Source: Collimonas humicola (GTDB taxonomy: Bacteria; Pseudomonadota; Gammaproteobacteria; Burkholderiales; Burkholderiaceae_D). From it: DNA of 64,000 nucleotides. Shown here piece by piece: positions 8,892 through 17,646 of this stretch; the stretch's first letter is position 1, and every line of letters begins with the position of its first letter. The notes beneath the pieces were generated by a model, which did no database searches, had not been told where the DNA came from, and saw only the letters and a list, made by a program, of their open reading frames with translations. A program made the translations under genes and the position numbers. The DNA is taken from the NCBI RefSeq assembly GCF_018304945.1, contig NZ_JAGQEE010000001.1, forward strand, positions 1,612,001 to 1,676,000, in the 5' to 3' direction.

Positions 8892-10283
8892 TCATCGCGA
8901 CAAAAAAAGTTGCGGGAATGCGATCCTGCGTGCCGGCTTTTGCCAGACGATGGCGCCCAGCACCGGCGCATCCAGCACATTGAGCAGGTCGCTGCCGCTC
9001 CTGATGCGCCGGTTCGCCATTTCCGCCAGCACCGCCAGGGCCAGTCCAAACATGCTGCCGAACAGCAGCGACAGCACCATGTTGAGCGGGACATTCGGAC
9101 TGGCGGGCCGGGTCGGCACGGTGGCCGGGCTCAGCACAGAGACGTCGGACTGGTTCGACTGCCCTTCCAGTTCAGTCTGGCTCAAGCGCTGGGCGGCGGC
9201 ATCGTAGGCATGCTGCGCACTCTCGACATCCTTGGCCAGCACCGACAATTCATCGCGGGCACGGTTCAGCTGCAGCACCTTGGCGGTTTGCGCCGACAGT
9301 GCGGCGCGGATCTCGCCCTCGCGCTGGCGCTGGATCCGGGCGTTATTGGCGGCGCCGGCATTGGCGGAGCTGATGCTGCTGTTGAGTTCGGAGCGCAACT
9401 GGTCGACCTCTGCCTTGGCGGCCTGGTACTGCGGGTGGTTGCGGTCCAGGTTCTGCGACAGCAAGGCGAACTTCCCTTCCGCCGTCGCCAGCGATGCTTT
9501 CAGGTTCTGCACCAGCACGTTCGAAATCACGTCCGGCGAATCGCGGCCGCCGCGCCCCATGGCCTGGCTGCCGCGCGACGAGGCTTCCGCCCCCTGCCCT
9601 TGCGCCAGCACCAGCTGGCTGGACAACTCATTCAAGCGCGCAGTCTCGACATCCAGGTGACTGTCGGCGCTGACCAGGCCGTGCTCTTGCTGGTAGCGCG
9701 ACATCTTGTCCTGGGCTTGCTCCAGCTCGACGCGCAAAGCCTTGGTCTGCTGCGTGAAATACTTGGCGGCCTGCTGCAAGGGCTCGACCTTGATCTGCAG
9801 ATTGAGCTGCTGGTAAGCCGCCGCGATGCCGTTCGCCACCTGCGCCGCAAATGCCGGATCGCTGCCCTTGGCGGTGATTTCTATCATGCTGCTCTCGCGC
9901 GAAGGCGCCACTTCGATCATCTTCAGCAGGGAATCGGCCAGCCAATCGCGGATCGAACCCTTGCCGTTGGCCAGCTGCCTGAAGCGCTGCTGGGTGACCG
10001 GATTGTCGGCCAGGCCAAGCATGTCGACCGCCTTCAAGGCCACGCTCCTGCTGCCGACGATATCGACCTGGGTAGCGGTATAGCCGGACACCAGCTGCGC
10101 CGGCAGCACGCGGCCGGACACCGGATCGGTGCCCTTGTAGTTAAGCAGCAGCGTCGCTGAGGTCCGGTAAATCCTGGGCAAGGCGAAACTGACTGCGGCG
10201 GTCGCCGCCACCGCGATCAGCAAGGTCAGCAAGATCACCTTGTGGCGTGCGCGCAGGATGCTTAGAAGCTGTGGGAAAGTCAT
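8892..10283 (-). CDS. epsF: Chain-length determinant protein EpsF (Wzz/PCP family)
   Basis: A 463-residue inner-membrane polysaccharide copolymerase. One membrane helix lies at about 17-37 and a second near 405-428 (NMVLSLLFGSMFGLALAVL), with a long periplasmic coiled-coil region between them. The Pro-rich PNVPLN lead into the second helix is the family's typical feature. Strong GAGAGGAG box 5 bases before the ATG. It sits between the EpsE export protein and the EpsG ATPase, the normal order, and should control polymer length and bridge the inner membrane to the outer-membrane channel. Confidence 0.93.
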   Translation of the reverse strand: MTFPQLLSILRARHKVILLTLLIAVAATAAVSFALPRIYRTSATLLLNYKGTDPVSGRVLPAQLVSGYTATQVDIVGSRSVALKAVDMLGLADNPVTQQRFRQLANGKGSIRDWLADSLLKMIEVAPSRESSMIEITAKGSDPAFAAQVANGIAAAYQQLNLQIKVEPLQQAAKYFTQQTKALRVELEQAQDKMSRYQQEHGLVSADSHLDVETARLNELSSQLVLAQGQGAEASSRGSQAMGRGGRDSPDVISNVLVQNLKASLATAEGKFALLSQNLDRNHPQYQAAKAEVDQLRSELNSSISSANAGAANNARIQRQREGEIRAALSAQTAKVLQLNRARDELSVLAKDVESAQHAYDAAAQRLSQTELEGQSNQSDVSVLSPATVPTRPASPNVPLNMVLSLLFGSMFGLALAVLAEMANRRIRSGSDLLNVLDAPVLGAIVWQKPARRIAFPQLFLSR

Positions 10284-10339
10284 GAAAGCTCCTCTCTAGT
10301 AACGGCGTGAACAGGCCGACAAATGAATCGAAACAAGCA

Positions 10340-11149
10340 TCAGAACAGGCTCTCTTTCACATAAACGACATCGTCCGTCTGCAATACTTCGTCGCGCTTG
10401 GCGTCTATCATCAGGAAATTGCCGTTGCTGTCGCGCCGCTTGATGCGCACTCCGCGCTCGGTGCCGCGCGGCGTCAGGCCGCCGCCGATCGACAAGGCCT
10501 GGGCGATAGTCATGTTGCGTTCCAGCCGGTAGCCGCCGGGATGCTGCACTTCGCCGTAGATATAGAATTTGGGCGCGCGGTCGACATAGATCATGTCGCC
10601 GTTGACCAGGTCCAGGTTCGCCTTCATGTCGGCTGCCTGGATCATGTCCTGCAGATTGACTACCTGCTTGCTGGTCTTGCCGTTGCGGGTGCGTATCACC
10701 ACGGCGGTATCGCCGCCCTCGGGGCCGACGCCGCCGGCCATCGCCAGCATGTCGGTCACGCTGCGCTTGCCGGCAATCGCGTAGCGCCCCGGATGCAGCA
10801 CCTGGCCGAGTATCGATACCTGCTGGCTCTGCAGCTCGGTCACCGTGATATTGACCTCCGCCTTGCGCAGGAAGCCGCCCTCGATCAGCATTCCGGAGAT
10901 TTTTTTCTCGGCCTCGGCAGTCGACAAGCCGCCGATGCCGACCGCGCCGATCAGCGGAAACGTGATGTTGCCGGCGTCGCTGACCTTGGTTTCCAGGCTC
11001 AGGTCGGGATTCCCGAATACCGAAATCTTCAAGCCGTCGCCGGGACCGATCGGCGTGTCCGCCGCATTGGCGGCATTGATAGAAAGCGCCGCCAGCAACG
11101 CCAGCAGGCACAGGTAAGTTCGTCTCATCATGATGGCCATCCCATTCAT
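10340..11149 (-). CDS. epsE: Polysaccharide export outer-membrane protein EpsE (Wza-like)
   Basis: A protein of up to 269 residues with a signal peptide (MMRRTYLCLLALLAALSINAANA) followed by the polysaccharide-export domain IGPGDGLKISVFGNPDLS and then SLBB repeats containing ILGQVLHPGRYAI and IYGEVQHPGGY. It should form the periplasmic and outer-membrane channel for polymer export. No lipobox Cys is present after the signal peptide, so it differs from lipoprotein Wza. Several Met codons stand at the start (11149, 11140, 11131, 11128); a start at 11131 or 11128, with GGGA upstream, gives a cleaner signal peptide. Confidence 0.92.
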   Translation of the reverse strand: MNGMAIMMRRTYLCLLALLAALSINAANAADTPIGPGDGLKISVFGNPDLSLETKVSDAGNITFPLIGAVGIGGLSTAEAEKKISGMLIEGGFLRKAEVNITVTELQSQQVSILGQVLHPGRYAIAGKRSVTDMLAMAGGVGPEGGDTAVVIRTRNGKTSKQVVNLQDMIQAADMKANLDLVNGDMIYVDRAPKFYIYGEVQHPGGYRLERNMTIAQALSIGGGLTPRGTERGVRIKRRDSNGNFLMIDAKRDEVLQTDDVVYVKESLF

Positions 11150-11183
11150 CTATTGTTGATTCCGGCAAGCGGCGTCAGGCTGC

Positions 11184-12161
11184 TCATTTGAACCCCGCCA
11201 CGCCGGACACTTCCATGCTCTTGTTCACCTCGGCCTGCTGCTTGCCCGGCGACGTCGCCGCCACCGGCATGCCCCTGCTGTCGATGCTGCCCGCCGGCTT
11301 CTCCATGTATTCAAGCTTGGCGGCCGAACGCAAGCGAGTGATTTCGGCAAGGGCGATTTCCTGCATCTTCTTGTTCATCAGGTAACGCTCGATCTGCGGC
11401 CTGGCGGCGTCCGCCGCAACCGGGCTGTCACGCAGTTCGGTCAAGGCGCACAATAGATCTCGCTGCCCGTCCTTCATGACAAACAGGCGGCTCCTGCCCA
11501 GCGTCTGCAGCCGGTTGCCTACTTCCGGCGGCAAGTCCGCGCTGCTGTACGAATACTGTCTTTGCACATGGGCGATCTTGTTCTTCTGCAGCCATGCGGC
11601 CACCTGGCTGAGCGACTTCGACGTATCCATCATGGCTTTCAGCGGCGCGCTGAAATCCTGGTCGGCGATGATCAGCTGCTCCACCTCAAATACCTTGCGA
11701 CGGGAAAACATCTCCGGATGCGCTTGAAAATAGCCGTCGATTTCGGCCTTGCCGGGCTGCTCCTGGTTTCCCGCCTTGGATTCGAGGTAAGCCTGCACGA
11801 TGGCCTGGGTCTTGAAGCGCTCGATGATCAATATCAACGCCGGATCGCGGTCGATCTTGTTGCGCAGGGCTTCGCCCAGCAGCAGCTGGCGGTCGATCAA
11901 GGCTTCCACGGCTTGCTCGCGCATGGCTTGCCGCGGCGCGGCGCCATCGTCCTGCAGCCTGCTTGCATAGCGCAGCTCAGCCTCCAGCTGAGGAGCAGTG
12001 ATCTCTTCGCCGTTGATCCTGGCCACTACCTGGCCGCTTTTCTTTTTCTGGTCGTCGCAGGCAGATAAATTTATTACGGTAAGCAGCATCAGAATGCCTA
12101 TTCCTTTCACGCCTAATACGTTATTGACGAATGATTTGCTGCCAATGCGTTCAGAGCACAT
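11184..12161 (-). CDS. epsD: EpsD-family lipoprotein (parvulin-like peptidyl-prolyl isomerase)
   Basis: About 325 residues. A hydrophobic stretch GILMLLTVINLSAC ends in a lipobox-type LSAC, so the mature protein is probably a lipoprotein starting at that Cys. The rest resembles the SurA/PpiD-type N-domain (VARINGEEIT, then ALIDRQLLLGEAL) and the EpsD family, which is linked to exosortase-type Eps clusters. It is likely a periplasmic chaperone for EpsE or EpsL. Start is ambiguous: TTG at 12164 and ATG at 12161 are adjacent, with GGGGAG 7-10 bases upstream; both give a long lead before the hydrophobic core. The last residues are poorly conserved. Confidence 0.88.
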   Translation of the reverse strand: MCSERIGSKSFVNNVLGVKGIGILMLLTVINLSACDDQKKKSGQVVARINGEEITAPQLEAELRYASRLQDDGAAPRQAMREQAVEALIDRQLLLGEALRNKIDRDPALILIIERFKTQAIVQAYLESKAGNQEQPGKAEIDGYFQAHPEMFSRRKVFEVEQLIIADQDFSAPLKAMMDTSKSLSQVAAWLQKNKIAHVQRQYSYSSADLPPEVGNRLQTLGRSRLFVMKDGQRDLLCALTELRDSPVAADAARPQIERYLMNKKMQEIALAEITRLRSAAKLEYMEKPAGSIDSRGMPVAATSPGKQQAEVNKSMEVSGVAGFK

Positions 12162-12224
12162 CAAAATCCGACTCCCCGACTCTTGTTGACAAGACGATTC
12201 CCATCGATGCGCTTGCGCGCACCG

Positions 12225-12740
12225 TCAGGCAGCATGCTGCCCGGCCAGCCGCGACGCCGAACCGAAACCGATGGAGGTGCGCATGGGGCGCCGGCGGACC
12301 TGGTACAACAGGAAACTGAGCGCGATGAACAGCACGGCCCAGCGCGCCGGCTTTTGCGGCGGCCTTGCCCTGAAGTCCTTGAGGAAATAGAACAGCAGCT
12401 CGTCCGACGCATTCATCCCGGCGGCCGCCTTCCTGGGAACCTGGAGCGGCTTGGGCGCACTTGAAAAAGCCACGGGAACGATGCCGGCAGCAGGCCAGGC
12501 GCGGCCGCCCTGTGCGGAAAATGCATCCTCCCCGGCCGCTGCGGCGGGCACCGGCGCCACCATGGCAGCGATAGCGGAAGCAGAACCGGCGGCCTCGGCT
12601 TGCGACGCATAGGCGTACGCCGCGGACGCATTTTCCGCCTCCTGCCGTTGCCCGTGCAGCTGGAAAACCGGGGCCGCGGCCATCAGCGGAGCGTAATAGG
12701 CCGCCAGCAGCAAGCCCATCGACAGCACGACTTTTTTCAT
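12225..12740 (-). CDS. Small exported protein with C-terminal membrane anchor, function unknown
   Basis: I do not recognise this 171-residue protein. It has a signal peptide at 1-22 (ending LMAAA), an Ala-rich low-complexity middle, and a single hydrophobic segment at about 134-147 (WAVLFIALSFLLY) followed by the basic stretch QVRRRP. That tripartite tail resembles exosortase sorting signals, but the Pro-Glu-Pro box is absent; only RPPQKPARW precedes the helix. A strong AGGAGAG box 4 bases before the ATG indicates it is translated. It lies between epsD and the phosphoglycosyltransferase gene, both of which belong to exosortase-linked eps sets. Confidence 0.7.
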   Translation of the reverse strand: MKKVVLSMGLLLAAYYAPLMAAAPVFQLHGQRQEAENASAAYAYASQAEAAGSASAIAAMVAPVPAAAAGEDAFSAQGGRAWPAAGIVPVAFSSAPKPLQVPRKAAAGMNASDELLFYFLKDFRARPPQKPARWAVLFIALSFLLYQVRRRPMRTSIGFGSASRLAGQHAA

Positions 12741-12816
12741 GATTCTCTCCTGACAAAGTCCATCGTATTGACCGTATTAATCGAATTGATCGTATTTCTT
12801 CATAGCCTGATGCGCG

Positions 12817-14199
12817 CTAGTAAGCGCTGTCCTTTTTCAATACCTCTTTGACCGTGCGCACGATGATCCACAGATCCAGCGCCAACGACCAGTTGCGCAG
12901 GTATTCCAGGTCGAATTCGATCCGCGAGCGCATCTTGTCCAGCGTGTCGGTCTCGCCGCGGTAGCCGTTCACCTGGGCCCAGCCGGTGATGCCCGGCTTG
13001 ACCTTGTGCCGCAGCATGTAGCCCTTGATCAGCTTGCGATACATCTCGTTGTGGGCGACCGCATGCGGACGCGGCCCGACGATGCTCATGCGCCCTTGCA
13101 GCACATTGAAAAACTGCGGCAATTCATCCAGGGACGTGCGCCTCAGGAAACCGCCGAAGCGCGTCACGCGGACATCGTTCTTCTTGGCCTGGTCGACTAC
13201 CGCGCCGTCTTCGGCAACCGTCATCGAGCGAAATTTGTAGACGATGATTTCTTCGCCGTTCAAGCCGTAGCGGCGTTGCGCAAAGATGATCCGCCCAGGC
13301 GAAGAAAGTTTTACCCCGATCGCGATGACCAGCATGATCGGCAGCAGCATGATCTGGATCAGCAGCGCCAGGACTATGTCGCTGCCGCGCTTCAAGACGC
13401 CGCGCAAGCCGATGAAAGGGGTTTCGCAGATGCCGATGACCGGAATCCCGGCGATGTGGTCGAGCCGGGCCTGTATCAGGCCGAAGGTATAGATATCGGG
13501 TACAAAATAGACCGACGCCGTGGTGTCGCGCAATTCTTCCATCAGAGCCAGCACCCGTGGCTGCGCCGACATCGGCAGGCAGATGAATATGGTGCGTATC
13601 TTGTGGGCGCGCACATAAGCGCCGACGTCCGCGATGGCGCCCAGATGCGGGCAGCTCATGCCGGCCGGACGCTCGGCCTGGTTGCGGTCGTCGAAGAAGC
13701 CGCGCATGTCGATGCCGGCATTGCTGCCCGAGGCCAGGCACTTGAGCACATCGTCGATCGGATCATTGGAACCGACGATGATCGCCGAGCGCAGCTTCAG
13801 CTCCTTGCCGAAATGGAAGGCCAGCATGTGCGCGGTAAGGCGGCTCAGCAGCAATGCGAACGGCGCCAGCGCAAACCAGGCCAGGATGACGCTGTCGGAA
13901 AACTCGTAGCGCAGCCCGGTTCCCTGCCCTATCAGGACAAGGATGACGACGGTGGCCGCCCAGCCCATGAAAATATCGCCGGCGTAGCCGAGCTGCTTGC
14001 CGATATGCAGGGTGCGGTACAGGTCGATCTGCTCGTAGACATAGGAAGATATAAAGAAGGCGATGATCATCAGGAGCAGATAGTCGCCGGTGAATATTTC
14101 ATTCTGCGTCAGGACGATCAGGTACAGCGAGCCAAGGATAATCGCCGGGTCAAGCAGGCGCTTGAAAAACGAAACCAGGGGGATGTCGTTCTCAGTCAT
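12817..14199 (-). CDS. Undecaprenyl-phosphate sugar phosphotransferase (WcaJ/PssY type)
   Basis: A 460-residue polyprenyl phosphoglycosyltransferase that starts repeat-unit synthesis by transferring a sugar-1-phosphate to undecaprenyl phosphate at the inner membrane. The N-terminal third holds four hydrophobic helices and a CoA-binding-like Rossmann domain; a further helix near 270-295 leads to the catalytic domain. That domain carries VYKFRSM, RRTSLDELPQFFNVL with the catalytic Asp-Glu pair, MSIVGPRP, KPGITGWAQVNGYRGE and the C-terminal LDLWIIVRTV. The start follows the epsL stop by 9 bases, with AGGGG overlapping the epsL end. Glucose is the usual substrate, galactose the alternative. Confidence 0.93.
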   Translation of the reverse strand: MTENDIPLVSFFKRLLDPAIILGSLYLIVLTQNEIFTGDYLLLMIIAFFISSYVYEQIDLYRTLHIGKQLGYAGDIFMGWAATVVILVLIGQGTGLRYEFSDSVILAWFALAPFALLLSRLTAHMLAFHFGKELKLRSAIIVGSNDPIDDVLKCLASGSNAGIDMRGFFDDRNQAERPAGMSCPHLGAIADVGAYVRAHKIRTIFICLPMSAQPRVLALMEELRDTTASVYFVPDIYTFGLIQARLDHIAGIPVIGICETPFIGLRGVLKRGSDIVLALLIQIMLLPIMLVIAIGVKLSSPGRIIFAQRRYGLNGEEIIVYKFRSMTVAEDGAVVDQAKKNDVRVTRFGGFLRRTSLDELPQFFNVLQGRMSIVGPRPHAVAHNEMYRKLIKGYMLRHKVKPGITGWAQVNGYRGETDTLDKMRSRIEFDLEYLRNWSLALDLWIIVRTVKEVLKKDSAY

Positions 14200-14208
14200 T
14201 GCCGGCCC

Positions 14209-15498
14209 CTAGAATGCATAGCGCGTATTGAGCATCACGCCGTTGCTCACGAAGCCGCCCGGCGCATTTCTCAAGGTCTGCGTGCTGCGGATGCCGGACA
14301 GCTGGACGCGCCAGCGCAGGGTCGGGTTGTACACTACGCTCAGCGCGGCATCGCGCAGTACATCGTTTTGATTGATGGAACCGAAGGTGCCGGATCCGGA
14401 GGACTGGCCGAAATCTCTTTTTTGATATTTGTACTGTGCCACCAGTTGGACTTTTTCCGAATACTGCCAGGCCGAGGCCAGGCTGGCGCCATGGTTCAGC
14501 GAATAGACGGTGGAGAGATCGTCCACTGCGCCTATCTCGCGCCAGCCGGCGACGGTGAGCTTGATCTTGCCGGTCGGCGACCAGTCGGCGGAGAGGCGCG
14601 TGTTGACGCCGCTGAAATCCCTGACTGGAAGCGCATCCTGCTTCCGGCTGACCCAGCCGCCGAGGAAGTGCAGCTGCGTCTTGCCGCTCAACAGCCAGTC
14701 TATCTTGGCCTTCACTTCATCCTGGTTATAGCCGTTGAACACCTGCAAGCCGTTGTCCAGCTCGGGATTCGGGAAATCGGCGTGCGTGTGACGCAGCTGC
14801 AGGCCGATCGTGCTGCCGCTGGCGGCGAGATAATCCAGGCCCAGTTCAGTCTGGTTCTGGTTGTTGTCGGCCGGCTGCTGCGACACCAGGTCGTATTTCA
14901 ACTTGCTGTACTCCAGGCCGCCGCGCACGCGCCAGCTGGGATGGAATTGCCAGGAACCGTCGGCATAGACTTTTTCCTGCGTGCGTATATTTCGCTCCAG
15001 CAGATGGAAGTCGATGAACGGTGTCAATCCTTCCGAATAATTGGCGCCGATATTGCCTTCGAAATGGTCGCCTGCATGCCAGTTCCAGTTTGCGGCGAGA
15101 TTCTTGTCGAGATGATTGAGCTGATCAAAGCGGTCGTAATCCACTTTAGCGACGTTCAAGTTCGCCGTCAGGTGCTGCCGGCTGAGCGTTTTGTCAACCG
15201 CCAGCCCGAACAGGTAGCGCTGCGTGGTATCGGACAGATCGCTGCCTATCCCCATCGCCTGCGCCGCCGCGGAATTCTGCAACCGCAGCAGATTGCTGTC
15301 GTAGCCGACGCTGTAGCCGGCATAGGGAGTGACCGCATCCGCCGGCGGCTGGACGATGTCGGCGGGCGGCATGATATCGGTTGGCACCAGGTCGGCGGCG
15401 CTGGCCTGGGTTGCGGCGCAAGAGCATATCGGTATCAGTAAAACGATCTGCCATGGCATTCGGTAAAGCTCGCTACAGGATTTTGAACGCCTGTTCAT
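14209..15498 (-). CDS. epsL: EpsL-family outer-membrane beta-barrel protein
   Basis: A 429-residue outer-membrane protein and the first gene of the eps operon. It has a long signal peptide ending near residue 35 (CAATQASA-AD), then the family's opening VTPYAGYSVGYDSNLLR, alternating amphipathic strands through the whole length, and a terminal Phe (NTRYAF) typical of beta-barrels. EpsL proteins accompany EpsD-EpsG in exopolysaccharide clusters and are thought to act in export across the outer membrane. AGAGAGG stands 6 bases before the ATG. Upstream is a 1.1 kb AT-rich gap that should contain the operon promoter. Confidence 0.88.
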   Translation of the reverse strand: MNRRSKSCSELYRMPWQIVLLIPICSCAATQASAADLVPTDIMPPADIVQPPADAVTPYAGYSVGYDSNLLRLQNSAAAQAMGIGSDLSDTTQRYLFGLAVDKTLSRQHLTANLNVAKVDYDRFDQLNHLDKNLAANWNWHAGDHFEGNIGANYSEGLTPFIDFHLLERNIRTQEKVYADGSWQFHPSWRVRGGLEYSKLKYDLVSQQPADNNQNQTELGLDYLAASGSTIGLQLRHTHADFPNPELDNGLQVFNGYNQDEVKAKIDWLLSGKTQLHFLGGWVSRKQDALPVRDFSGVNTRLSADWSPTGKIKLTVAGWREIGAVDDLSTVYSLNHGASLASAWQYSEKVQLVAQYKYQKRDFGQSSGSGTFGSINQNDVLRDAALSVVYNPTLRWRVQLSGIRSTQTLRNAPGGFVSNGVMLNTRYAF

Positions 15499-16635
15499 TA
15501 CACACCTCTCTAACGCAGCGGCTGCGTCATAAATGCATCGATCCAGGCTGGCGTGATATTGATATTTTTTTACCAGGCAAGCGGCGCGGCGTAATCTGCC
15601 GCTTATTGCCGCTTATGGATCGATTCGCTTTTTTGGAAAACCATCAAGCGATCAAAGATTGAGTATTGCGAAGAAACCGGGTATATCGCCCCAGGCTGCG
15701 GACGGAATTCCGGCTTGACTACCAGTTACGGAGAGCTGGAACTGTGCTACAGACAACAATGCCTGCCTGCCGTCAAACTGCTGACGGCAACTGCGATATC
15801 GGATGAAACAAGAGCGGGTGGAAGGAAAAAAAGGAAATGCCGTTCAGACGATTGCGTACGATGTACGACATGCGGACATCGATTTTCTGGAAACGCTTCA
15901 GGTCTTGCGCGCCAGACGCCGGTACTCCAGGAGGATTGGAATTCTTACAAAAACGGTGAGCGATTTTTCGCATGATATTTCCCTTAACAAGATACTCATG
16001 GAGCCAGTTGCGGCTCGTACTGTAATCTGAATAAAGTTGGCACCAACGTCAGTTTGTTACGATCCGATAACGCCAGGTTTCGATCTGTATTTCTGAAATA
16101 ATCGCATTGCGAATGCATGTTGCACGACAACATAATGACCCCCATCACGAAAGCTTAGTTCGTCATTGAAACGATTTGTTACATCTTACTTTTTGTCAGT
16201 TCTCACGTTGACAACTACTTCGTTGACTGTTTAAAAATACATAAAAACATCAAATCTCCAATCCATTGAATTTCTCGCAGCATGTGCCGGAGATCAATAA
16301 ATAAAAGGACTTTCAGACTATTCAAAATATTTATGACAGAATATGCGCACATAAATTCAGATGTACAAAAAAACCAGCGACGACATTTTTCGCCATCAGA
16401 AAAAAATCTGTCACTTCTTTCCTGATGCCGGTTTTCCATTACAAAAGCCATGTGCTGCGAAGCAGCAAATAAGCACAAAAAAATAGCTTTACACAAATCG
16501 ATGCGGCGGATTAAATCATGGAAATCATATAAATCGTATATTCAATAAACCGAACCTGTTTCCAAAGCATCGACTCTTATCGCTCCTTATCGCCTCTAAT
16601 AAGCAGACGAATTTTTTCAAGGAAAAACAGACATC
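15499..16635. other. AT-rich intergenic region between eps operon and PAP2 gene
   Basis: No convincing gene is present in these 1137 bases. Short open frames exist on both strands (up to 93 codons) but lack ribosome sites, family resemblance and the third-position GC bias of the flanking genes. Base composition falls sharply: 19 of 60 bases are G or C in 16201-16260. A sigma-70-like pair TTGACA (16208-16213) and TTAAAA (16231-16236), 17 bases apart, points towards the PAP2 gene. This stretch must also hold the promoter of the minus-strand eps operon. Confidence 0.6.
16208..16236 (+). promoter_or_regulatory. Candidate sigma-70 promoter in the AT-rich gap
   Basis: TTGACA at 16208-16213 is a consensus -35; 17 bases later comes TTAAAA at 16231-16236 as a weak -10. 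It would fire towards the PAP2 gene, about 400 bases away. In such AT-rich DNA a chance match is possible. Confidence 0.3.
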
Positions 16636-17349
16636 ATGTGGAACAACAATGCGGATATTGCCGCGATGAATTGGCTATCTCAGTTCACGACCATGTCGGC
16701 GCCTTTCAACCAGATCGTTCACTATATTTCCGGCTCCAACTTGTTCAAGGGCCTGCCTATCATGGGCATATTGTGGTATTTCTGGTTCAGGGATGCCGAT
16801 CCAAAATCCAATAGCAGACGCATCATCATCGCCACCTTGCTAGGCTGCGTAGCTGCCGTGCTGATTGCCAGGCTCGCAAACAATCTCGGCCCTTACCAGC
16901 CGCGCCCTTTTGCCAGCAGCGCACTCTCATATCACGCGCACATCGGCTTGCCGGCGCCGGAAAGCCAGGCCTTGTATATCTGGAGCTCCTTTCCCAGCGA
17001 CCATGCGGCCTTGTTTTTCAGCCTGGCGACAGGGATCTACTTGATTTCAAGATCCGCTGGCCTGCTGGTCTATCTTTACGTCCTGCTTTTCATCGCACTG
17101 CCCCGGGTATATCTTGGCTTGCACTACCCTACGGACATCATTGCAGGCGGCATCCTTGGCATAGCCTGCGTAGCGCTGTCCAGCCGCAGCAGCGTCATCG
17201 CTCTATACGACAAGCACAGCAGCATGCTGCTGGCAAAATATCCGGCGGCCTTCCAGACCGCCTTGTTCATCATCAGCGTTGAAATAGGCACGCTGTTCGG
17301 CGACATCCGCCTTCTTCTCGAGGGCATAGTGAAATACTTTCCAAGATAG
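16636..17349 (+). CDS. PAP2-superfamily membrane phosphatase
   Basis: A 237-residue membrane protein of the PAP2/BacA-independent undecaprenyl-pyrophosphatase or lipid phosphatase type. Motif 2 FPSDHA (with the catalytic His) and motif 3 PRVYLGLHYPTD are clear and lie between hydrophobic helices. Motif 1 normally reads K-x6-RP; here the seven residues before RP are NLGPYQP, giving Asn in place of the Lys. Substrate could be undecaprenyl diphosphate, which would recycle the lipid carrier used by the adjacent eps operon; this link is inference from proximity. It is divergent from the operon. Confidence 0.85.
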   Translation: MWNNNADIAAMNWLSQFTTMSAPFNQIVHYISGSNLFKGLPIMGILWYFWFRDADPKSNSRRIIIATLLGCVAAVLIARLANNLGPYQPRPFASSALSYHAHIGLPAPESQALYIWSSFPSDHAALFFSLATGIYLISRSAGLLVYLYVLLFIALPRVYLGLHYPTDIIAGGILGIACVALSSRSSVIALYDKHSSMLLAKYPAAFQTALFIISVEIGTLFGDIRLLLEGIVKYFPR

Positions 17350-17646
17350 GGTTGTCCGGACATCTGACATGCCGCTCCAGGCATTACGCAAGCGCCTCGA
17401 CAATGATCGGGCGCGAAGAATTTCCTGGGGAAACGGTCATGTCATTCCAAGAAAATGCGGGCCTGCCTGACAGTCTTGGCCGGAAAGTGCAGACAGGATA
17501 TCGATCAATTCGGCCTTGGTATGTACGCTGGCTAACAGAGAAAGCCGTGCAGGCCTTCGCTCCGGTTATCGCGGTTACGCATGGGCACTGGTGCCCATCC
17601 TAAAAGGGTGAACGGCAAGCAAGATTTGTCATGTTGCAGGAAAGTA

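Noticed and set aside
13006-15441. An 811-codon open frame on the plus strand
   Set aside because: Antisense to the phosphoglycosyltransferase and epsL genes; Gln/Arg/Ala-rich composition typical of a shadow frame.
15803-16030. A 75-codon plus-strand frame after epsL
   Set aside because: No support beyond an open frame, and overlaps another equally weak frame on the opposite strand.
16215-16496. A 93-codon minus-strand frame in the AT-rich gap
   Set aside because: No ribosome site and no resemblance to known proteins; AT-rich codons unlike any neighbour.
17352-17603. An 83-codon plus-strand frame after the PAP2 gene
   Set aside because: No ribosome site, no recognised domain, ends in non-coding-looking sequence.
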